NCBI GenBank assembly: GCA_023150295.1
Contig: JAKLLE010000025.1
Location: 1-46,691 of the forward strand
Direction of reading: 5' to 3'
Length of the DNA: 46,691 nucleotides
From: Giesbergeria sp.
GTDB lineage: Bacteria; Pseudomonadota; Gammaproteobacteria; Burkholderiales; Burkholderiaceae_C
Of the stretch, positions 41,011-46,691 are shown one piece after another. The notes under the pieces were generated by a model. The model was not told where the DNA came from, did not search any database, and saw only the letters and a program-made list of their open reading frames with translations. How positions within the stretch are numbered: position 1 is the stretch's first letter; each line of letters opens with the position of its first letter. A program made the translations under genes and the position numbers.

Positions 41011-42074
41011 AACGCGGTAAGCCATCAGTGCCCGTGAAGACAACCGAGGTTTCGCTCCTCCGCTCTTCGGCGGCTGAGTACTTGACCTTCGTCGCCGCAA
41101 GCGGCCAGGGGGGCGTCGAGGCGGTCTATGCAGACGAGAGCATCTGGATCACCCAGAAAATGATGGGCTTGCTCTACGATGTCAACGTGCGTACGGTAAA
41201 TGGGCACCTGAAAAAAATCTTTGCCGACAGCGAGTTGCAGGAAGATGCAGTTATCCGGAAATTCCGGATAACTGCCGCCGACGGCAAGACCTACAACACC
41301 CAGCACTACAAACTGCCCGCCATCATCGCCGTGGGCTACAAGGTCAATTCCGAGCGGGCGGTGCAGTTCCGCAAATGGGCCACGGGCATCATTGAGCAAT
41401 TCACCATCAAAGCCTACGTGATGGATGATGAGCGCATCAAGGCCGGTGGCTCTGTCCTTACCGATCAGTATTTTGAAGAGCAATTGCAGCGCATCCGCGA
41501 GATTCGCGTCTCGGAGCGCAAGTTCTATCAAAAGATCACAGACATTTACGCCACGGCGATTGACTACGACGTGACGGCGCAAGCCACGAAGCGATTCTTC
41601 GCCACTGTGCAAAACAAGCTGCACTGGGCCATTCACGGCCAGACGGCAGCCGAGGTGGTTTACCACCGCGCCAATGCCGATCAGCCCCACATGGGTTTGA
41701 CCTCCTGGAAAGACGCGCCGCTGGGCAAAATTCAGAAGTTCGATGTGGTGGTGGCCAAGAATTACCTGACCGAAGCCGAGATGGCACAGCTTTCGCGCCT
41801 GGTGAACGCCTATCTGGATGTGGCAGAAGACATGGCGCAGCGCAAGATTCCCATGACCATGCAGGACTGGGAAACCCGTCTCAACCGCTTCATCGAAGCC
41901 ACAGACCGGGAAGTGCTGCAGGACGCGGGCAAGGTCACGGCAGAGATCGCCAAGACCCATGCCGAATGCGAGTTTGAGAAATACCGCATCGTTCAAGATC
42001 GCTTGTTCGAGAGCGACTTCGACCGGCTGCTCCAGCGGATGGAGGCTGACGATGCATCGTTCAATGGTGAGTAG
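41007..42074 (+). CDS. RhuM-family protein
   Basis: The 355 residues match the RhuM family, named after a Salmonella pathogenicity-island gene and often found in restriction-modification operons; its biochemical function is unsettled. The N-terminal part (about 40-135) has WITQKMMGLLYDVNVRTVNGHLKKIF, a probable DNA-binding segment, with FRITAADGKTYNTQHYKLPAIIAVGYKVNS as the family core. The C-terminal part is helical, with LHWAIHGQTAAEVVYHRAN and LTEAEMAQLSRLVNAYLD resembling the Fic-associated region of other members. The start ATG overlaps the previous stop (ATGA) and has GGAGG upstream. It is the last gene of the four-gene operon. Confidence 0.87.
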   Translation: MKRGKPSVPVKTTEVSLLRSSAAEYLTFVAASGQGGVEAVYADESIWITQKMMGLLYDVNVRTVNGHLKKIFADSELQEDAVIRKFRITAADGKTYNTQHYKLPAIIAVGYKVNSERAVQFRKWATGIIEQFTIKAYVMDDERIKAGGSVLTDQYFEEQLQRIREIRVSERKFYQKITDIYATAIDYDVTAQATKRFFATVQNKLHWAIHGQTAAEVVYHRANADQPHMGLTSWKDAPLGKIQKFDVVVAKNYLTEAEMAQLSRLVNAYLDVAEDMAQRKIPMTMQDWETRLNRFIEATDREVLQDAGKVTAEIAKTHAECEFEKYRIVQDRLFESDFDRLLQRMEADDASFNGE

Positions 42075-42090
42075 CAGGCTTCATTGTTTG

Positions 42091-42145
42091 CTATCAAAAA
42101 TATAGCTGCTGGCGCTTTATATATAAGCGCCAGGTGCCAATTTAG
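42091..42145. repeat. Palindromic repeat copy e, right flank of the defence operon
   Basis: GCTATCAAAAATATAGCTGC starts the copy; CTGGCGCTT and AAGCGCCAG form a perfect 9-bp inverted pair around TATATAT. It lies 16 bp after the RhuM stop, in the same orientation as copy d at the other end of the operon. Confidence 0.75.
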
Positions 42146-42168
42146 TTACTTTTTTTAAGGACCATCCC

Positions 42169-43146
42169 ATGGCCGGAGCCAGTTTGCTAGCCTTGCTTGA
42201 CGACATTGCCACCATCCTCGACGACGTGGCCGTGATGACCAAGGTGGCCGCCAAGAAGAGTGCCGCAGTGGCCGACGATGTGGCAGCCATGACCAAGGTG
42301 GCCACGCAGAAGACGGCGGGGGTGCTGGGCGACGACCTGGCGCTCAACGCCCAGCAGGTCACGGGGGTGAACGCAGACCGCGAGCTGCCCGTGGTCTGGG
42401 CCGTGGCCAAGGGCTCGCTGGTGAACAAGGCCATTTTGGTGCCGGCGGCGCTGGCCATCAGCGCGTTTGTGCCCATGCTCATCACGCCGCTGCTGATGCT
42501 GGGCGGCGCCTTCCTGTGCTTCGAGGGGGTGGAGAAACTGGCGCACAAGTTCCTGCACAGCGAAGCCGAGGACGCGGCCGAGCACGAGAGCCATGTGAAG
42601 GCCAATGCCAACCCGGCGGTGGACCTGGTGGCTTTCGAGAAGGACAAGATCAAGGGCGCGGTGCGTACCGATTTCATCCTGTCGGCAGAAATCATTGTCA
42701 TCGCGCTGGGCACGGTGGCCACGGCTCCGTTCCTGCAGCAGGTGGCCGTGCTGGTGGGCATCGCCATCCTGATGACGGTGGGCGTCTACGGCCTGGTGGG
42801 CGGCATCGTCAAGCTAGACGACCTGGGCCTGTGGCTCAGCGGCAAGACCAGCAGCGCCGCGCAGGCCTTGGGCCGTGGCCTGCTGGCGGCGGCGCCGTGG
42901 CTGATGAAGTTCCTCTCGGTGGCCGGCACGGCCGCCATGTTCCTGGTGGGCGGCGGCATTCTGGTGCATGGCATCGCGCCGCTGCACCACGCCATCGAGG
43001 GCGCGGGCGCCGCCGTGGCGCAGGGCGCGCTGGGCGGTCTGTGGCAGGCGCTGACTACCAACGGGCTCAATGGCGTGGCGGGCATCGTGGCTGGCGCCCT
43101 GGTGCTGGGCGCCGTCACCGTGGTGCAGAAGCTGCGCAAGCGCTGA
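42169..43146 (+). CDS. DUF808 (YedI-like) inner-membrane protein
   Basis: The 325-residue protein starts with the family signature [19 protein letters not shown] and [15 protein letters not shown], which is cytoplasmic. About five membrane segments follow (near 80-110, 165-195, 200-225, 255-280 and 290-318). Function is unknown. AAGGA lies about 8 nt before ATG 42169. Its GC-rich codon use is like the housekeeping genes and unlike the defence operon, so it is probably an original chromosomal neighbour. It converges on the type III restriction gene with 9 bp between stops. Confidence 0.9.
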   Translation: MAGASLLALLDDIATILDDVAVMTKVAAKKSAAVADDVAAMTKVATQKTAGVLGDDLALNAQQVTGVNADRELPVVWAVAKGSLVNKAILVPAALAISAFVPMLITPLLMLGGAFLCFEGVEKLAHKFLHSEAEDAAEHESHVKANANPAVDLVAFEKDKIKGAVRTDFILSAEIIVIALGTVATAPFLQQVAVLVGIAILMTVGVYGLVGGIVKLDDLGLWLSGKTSSAAQALGRGLLAAAPWLMKFLSVAGTAAMFLVGGGILVHGIAPLHHAIEGAGAAVAQGALGGLWQALTTNGLNGVAGIVAGALVLGAVTVVQKLRKR

Positions 43147-43155
43147 AATTTGTAA

Positions 43156-46100
43156 TCACTTCACCAACTCCATCAGCTTGCCGAAGCTGTCCACCACGTC
43201 GTACTTGACCTGCTCCGGGGCGAACTTCTCGTTGATGTCGTCGAAGAACTTTCGGGCGCACTTGATCTTGGTTTTCTCGATCTCGCGCAGCTCCATGCTG
43301 GACATCGAGCCCTTGGTTTCGGCCACGAAGTAGACGTGTTTGACTGCGCCTTCCTTGAACGAGATGGCCCAGTCGGGGTTGTAGTCGCCCACTGGCGTTG
43401 GGATTAGGAATCCGCGCGGCAGCTTGGCGTAGACCACGACATCGCCACTGGTGTCCAGCTCCTTCACGAACTGGCGTTCGATATTGGAGTCGGTCAGCAC
43501 GTAGTCGTAGATGTGCCGTTGCAGCTTGTCGCCAGCCTTGCTGAAGTCCTGCTTGGTCAGGCCCGCCGTGAAGATGTCGAGGTCGAACTTGTCTTCCACC
43601 GGGTCATAGGCCAAGTGCTCGATGATGACCGTGGCCTTCTGCTCGTTGATCAGGTGGATGGCCTCGGCGATGAAGCTCTCGGGGTTGGTCTTGAACTGCG
43701 CGAAGACCGCGACGTTCATGCCCTTCAGGATCTCGGCAATCGTGCGCCGGGTGAGCTGCGTGCCTTCTGCCAGTTTGCCGATCAGGTCGTACTTGACGGC
43801 CGAGTGCACCGACAGGCGGTTGACCTCGGTTTCAGTGGCCTTGAGCTTGAACGCCTCGCCAGACTTGATGCCGTCGTAAGTGACGGCCTCGGTCTGCTCG
43901 CCGCGCTGGATCGTGTACTGCAACGGCGTGACGCGAAGGCCCGCGTCTTTGTCGTTCAACACGGCCACGGCCTTCTGGACCAGCTCGGCCTCTTCGAAGC
44001 TGACGCTGTAGGCCGCCTTGCGGTTGATGCGGCTCCACAGAGCTTTGAACTCCTGCTTGTCGAAGTTGGCGTTGAGCGGGTTCTTCTTGGGTTTGCGGTC
44101 GTCGCCGATCTCGGGCAACTGGCTGGCACTGAACACGCTGTCGATCAGCTGGTAGACCTGAGCCGCATACGGCTTCAGCTCTGGCGGCAGTTCGGCCAAT
44201 GTCTCGGCCTTCTTCGCGTCGTGATATGTGCCGGTGATGCGGTCGGCATCGTCGGTGTAGTCGTTCTTGAGCAGGTACTTGTAGATCTGCTTGGCCAGCT
44301 GCGGGGAGACTTCCACGTCACCGAAAGCCGTCTTCAACACCTTGCCAGTGAAGAAGGCTTCATCGGCCACCTTCGGACGAGCAGACAGCGAATCGCTGAT
44401 GTCCTTCTGCAGCGCCGCGACGAAGTCTTTGTAGCTCTCGCTGGCCACCACAGTGAGCACGTTCACATCATGAACGATGGCCGGATGGTCCATGCGGTCG
44501 CCGTGCTGGTTGACGGACAGGCGCAGGCCGCGGCCGACTTCCTGGCGGCGCGAGATGGTGTTGTCGCTGTGCTTGAGCGCGCAGATGACGAACACATTGG
44601 GGTTGTCCCAGCCTTCGCGCAGCGCCGAGTGCGAGAAGATGAAGCGCACCGGCTCGGCGAGGCTGAGCAGTTGCTCTTTCTTGCGAAGAATGAGGTCGTA
44701 GGCCTCCACGTCGTTGGATAGGCCCGCGTTTTCGCCGCGTTTCTCGACGTCCGGATCAACGTCGCGCTTGGTCTTCTTGTCGATGGAGAAGTAGCCGCTA
44801 TGGGTCCGCTCGGCGGTGATGCCCTTGAGGTACTTGACGTAGGGCGTCTCGTCCAGATCCAGCATCTCGTTGAGGTACAGGTTGTATTCCTCTTCGAAGA
44901 TGCGGGCGTACTCGCCTTTCTCGTCTGGCTGCGAGTAGTCCCTGTACTTGGCCACCTCGTCGATGAAGTACAGCGTCAGGACCTTCACGCCTTGCTGGAA
45001 CAGGGCCTGCTCCTTGTCGAAGTGGGCCTTGATCGCCTCGCGAATCTGGATGCTGCGCAGCGCGGCCTCGGTCACGTCGCCGGTGGCATCACCCACCGTC
45101 AACTGAAGCCCGTTGGTGAAGCTCAGCGTGTCGGTGTTGGCGTTGATGTCCGACACCACGAAGCCGTCGCGGTACTGGTCCAACCCGTTCGAGAAGCCGT
45201 CTGAAAAGAGGTTGTCGCCCTTGCTCAGCTTCTTGACCACGCGCTTGATGTTGCCGCCTGCCAGCTTCTGCTCGAACTCGACGCGAGCCTCGGGCGGCTT
45301 CTTGCTCGAAATTTCGATGGATTGCAGGTACAGGTAGCCCGCAGTGCCCGCCAGGCCCTTCACCGCGATGCCGCGCACGGCGATCTTCTTCACCAGCTTC
45401 TGGTTGTAGGCGTCCAGCGCGTCCAGGCGGTGAATCTTGTTGTGCGTCGTCTTGTGCGTGGCTGAGTAGCGCAGCACCATCAAGGCCTTGAACTCCTCCA
45501 AGGATTTCAAGGTCTGCGCACCTTCCATCTTCTGCGGCTCGTCCAGGATCAGGATGGGCCGGTTCGCACTGATGACATCAATCGGGCGGCGCGACTGGAA
45601 GTCGTCCAGCACCTCGTAAATACGGCGGTTGTCTGCCCCACGGGCGGCAAAGGCCTGCACGTTGATGACCATCACGTTGATGCCCGCATCCGACGAAAAG
45701 CTCTCCAGGTGGTGCAGCTGCTTGGAGTTGTAGATGAAGAAGCGCGCCCTCTTCTGGTAGGTCTCCAGGAAGTGCTCGGCGGTGATCTCCAGCGACTTGG
45801 CCACGCCCTCACGGATGGCGATACTGGGCACGACGATGATGAACTTGCTCCAGCCATAGCGGCGGTTCAGCTCAAAGATCGTCTTGATGTAGCAGTAGGT
45901 CTTGCCCGTGCCCGTTTCCATCTCCACGTCGAGGTTGACGCGGGCGACCTTGTTCTTCACCAGCGTGTCGGACACGGGCAGGTTCTGGCCGCGCTGCACT
46001 TGCTGGATGTTGTCCAGCAAGGCCGGATCGGTCAACGCCAGATCCGCGTTCTTGAAGCCGTCCTCGGTGCCCAGCGTAGTGCCCAAGGTTTGTCCACGTG

Positions 46101-46227
46101 CTGCGCGACCGGGGTCGATGCGATAGCTGATGGCCTCCGCTGATGCGGGTGGCTGGCCCTTGAAGCAGTCCACCACGGCTTGCACCGCCGCAGACTGGTA
46201 GGCCTGGGTTTTGAACTTGAGTTTCAT
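43156..46227 (-). CDS. res: Type III restriction enzyme, Res subunit
   Basis: Res is the ATPase and nuclease subunit that cuts DNA when complexed with the Mod methyltransferase. The 1023-residue protein shows superfamily 2 helicase motifs: METGTGKT (103-110), ILDEPQ (227-232), RYSATHK, and [12 protein letters not shown] (motif VI). A C-terminal PD-(D/E)xK nuclease is seen as NPDWAI followed by VAETKGS. No frameshift or stop interrupts it. Start ATG 46227 lies 10 nt after the stop of mod, with AAGGG at the junction, so it was translationally coupled to mod. Mod is now interrupted, so restriction activity should be lost unless another Mod is supplied. Confidence 0.95.
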   Translation of the reverse strand: MKLKFKTQAYQSAAVQAVVDCFKGQPPASAEAISYRIDPGRAARGQTLGTTLGTEDGFKNADLALTDPALLDNIQQVQRGQNLPVSDTLVKNKVARVNLDVEMETGTGKTYCYIKTIFELNRRYGWSKFIIVVPSIAIREGVAKSLEITAEHFLETYQKRARFFIYNSKQLHHLESFSSDAGINVMVINVQAFAARGADNRRIYEVLDDFQSRRPIDVISANRPILILDEPQKMEGAQTLKSLEEFKALMVLRYSATHKTTHNKIHRLDALDAYNQKLVKKIAVRGIAVKGLAGTAGYLYLQSIEISSKKPPEARVEFEQKLAGGNIKRVVKKLSKGDNLFSDGFSNGLDQYRDGFVVSDINANTDTLSFTNGLQLTVGDATGDVTEAALRSIQIREAIKAHFDKEQALFQQGVKVLTLYFIDEVAKYRDYSQPDEKGEYARIFEEEYNLYLNEMLDLDETPYVKYLKGITAERTHSGYFSIDKKTKRDVDPDVEKRGENAGLSNDVEAYDLILRKKEQLLSLAEPVRFIFSHSALREGWDNPNVFVICALKHSDNTISRRQEVGRGLRLSVNQHGDRMDHPAIVHDVNVLTVVASESYKDFVAALQKDISDSLSARPKVADEAFFTGKVLKTAFGDVEVSPQLAKQIYKYLLKNDYTDDADRITGTYHDAKKAETLAELPPELKPYAAQVYQLIDSVFSASQLPEIGDDRKPKKNPLNANFDKQEFKALWSRINRKAAYSVSFEEAELVQKAVAVLNDKDAGLRVTPLQYTIQRGEQTEAVTYDGIKSGEAFKLKATETEVNRLSVHSAVKYDLIGKLAEGTQLTRRTIAEILKGMNVAVFAQFKTNPESFIAEAIHLINEQKATVIIEHLAYDPVEDKFDLDIFTAGLTKQDFSKAGDKLQRHIYDYVLTDSNIERQFVKELDTSGDVVVYAKLPRGFLIPTPVGDYNPDWAISFKEGAVKHVYFVAETKGSMSSMELREIEKTKIKCARKFFDDINEKFAPEQVKYDVVDSFGKLMELVK

Positions 46228-46237
46228 CGCCAGCCCT

Positions 46238-46556
46238 TCAGATGCATTTCACTTCGGTGGCAGGCGACAGCAGCTTAAAGATTTGCTCCACGTTGATCTT
46301 GACCGAGCTGTCTTTGAAGCCCGCGTCGCGGAACACGGCGCGCAGTGGCTGTACCTTGGTCAGCTCTTTCACGAAGTCCTCATCGACGCCGCCATGACCA
46401 TCAAAGCAAGCCGCCAGTGCATTGCCGTCGACCAGGAAAACGTCCTTGCCTTGAATGGTCTGCTTGGAGATGGGCAGCGCAAGGTCAACGCCCCAATCGA
46501 GCATCACTTGGAACAACAGGTCCTCCGGCGTACGGTCCGGCTTGATGTTATCTACA
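46238..46556 (-). pseudogene. mod: Type III DNA methyltransferase (mod), C-terminal remnant cut by an IS
   Basis: The minus-strand frame reads NIKPDRTPEDLLFQVMLDWG near its 5' end and [16 protein letters not shown] at its end, the standard C-terminus of type III Mod proteins. Upstream of about 46556 similarity stops, and in that frame a TGA appears just inside the IS481-family element. The catalytic part of mod is therefore either beyond the element, outside the window, or lost. An ATG at 46516 lies within the remnant but would yield only the terminal domain. Confidence 0.88.
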
Positions 46557-46691
46557 TGTCACATCCCGGACGATCATAGGGCCGCCTCTTGAACAAGTGC
46601 GGATGAGAGTGGTGCCACTCCTTCATGGCCTGCATGGGTGTTTTGCTCTTCAAAGCGGACTGGGGTAACTGGTGGTTGTACAGCGCCACAT
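46552..46691 (-). CDS. IS481-family transposase, C-terminal end (partial)
   Basis: The minus-strand frame entering at the window edge reads VALYNHQLPQSALKSKTPMQ and ends KRRPYDRPGCDM before a TAG at 46552-46554. This is the characteristic end of IS481-family DDE integrases (YNHQLPQSAL, then a Trp-His motif, then RPYDRPGCD). The catalytic domain lies outside the window. The stop codon lies beyond the likely element end, in target DNA. Confidence 0.87.
   Translation of the reverse strand, partial: VALYNHQLPQSALKSKTPMQAMKEWHHSHPHLFKRRPYDRPGCDM
46557..46691 (-). mobile_element. IS481-family insertion sequence, one end
   Basis: The element end is placed at TGTCACATCCCGG (from 46557), which begins with the TGT common to this family, exactly where similarity to mod ends. 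Only the transposase 3' end is in the window. It interrupts the mod gene. Confidence 0.75.

Overview
The window is GC-rich DNA with a gene set and gene order typical of a betaproteobacterium of the family Comamonadaceae, close to Acidovorax. The signs are the aldB-type dehydrogenase next to an AcoR-type regulator, the sucA-sucB-lpd-zapE block, the map-glnD pair, and a short palindromic repeat family built around GCTATCAAAA...AGCGC. The genus is inferred from resemblance and was not tested by search.

Positions 1-2000 hold the 3' part of a group II intron (reverse transcriptase ORF plus domains V and VI, 3' splice site near 1476), then a minus-strand tRNA operon: two tandem tRNA-Asn(GTT) and one tRNA-Gly(CCC), with a promoter at one end and an intrinsic terminator at the other. 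Positions 2000-8500 hold a DUF454 membrane protein, peptide deformylase, and an acetaldehyde-oxidation module. In that module an AldB/ExaC-type dehydrogenase and a DUF779 protein are transcribed away from a sigma-54 activator gene. The shared intergenic region has a clear -24/-12 promoter and palindromic activator sites. An AI-2E family permease follows.

Positions 8500-31600 are housekeeping: 2-oxoglutarate dehydrogenase (sucA, sucB, lpdA), zapE, a coiled-coil exported protein, a PP2C phosphatase, a DinG-type Fe-S helicase, bamD, dnaE, clpS-clpA, an unknown lipoprotein, glnD and map. purL (31680-35708) follows and carries an in-frame copy of the palindromic repeat that is otherwise intergenic here.

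Positions 35900-46691 are a defence region. A four-gene, tightly coupled operon encodes (i) an N6-adenine methylase with a PD-(D/E)xK nuclease-like N-terminus, (ii) a two-domain specificity subunit, (iii) a protein joining a DGQHR/ParB-like domain to a TIR-like or nucleoside-deoxyribosyltransferase-like domain, and (iv) a RhuM-family protein. No HsdR translocase is present. Copies of the palindromic repeat lie just outside both ends. After a DUF808 membrane protein comes an intact type III restriction subunit (Res), whose methyltransferase partner gene is cut by an IS481-family element running off the window. The fused DGQHR/TIR-like protein inside a restriction-modification operon is the best candidate here for an undescribed defence system.
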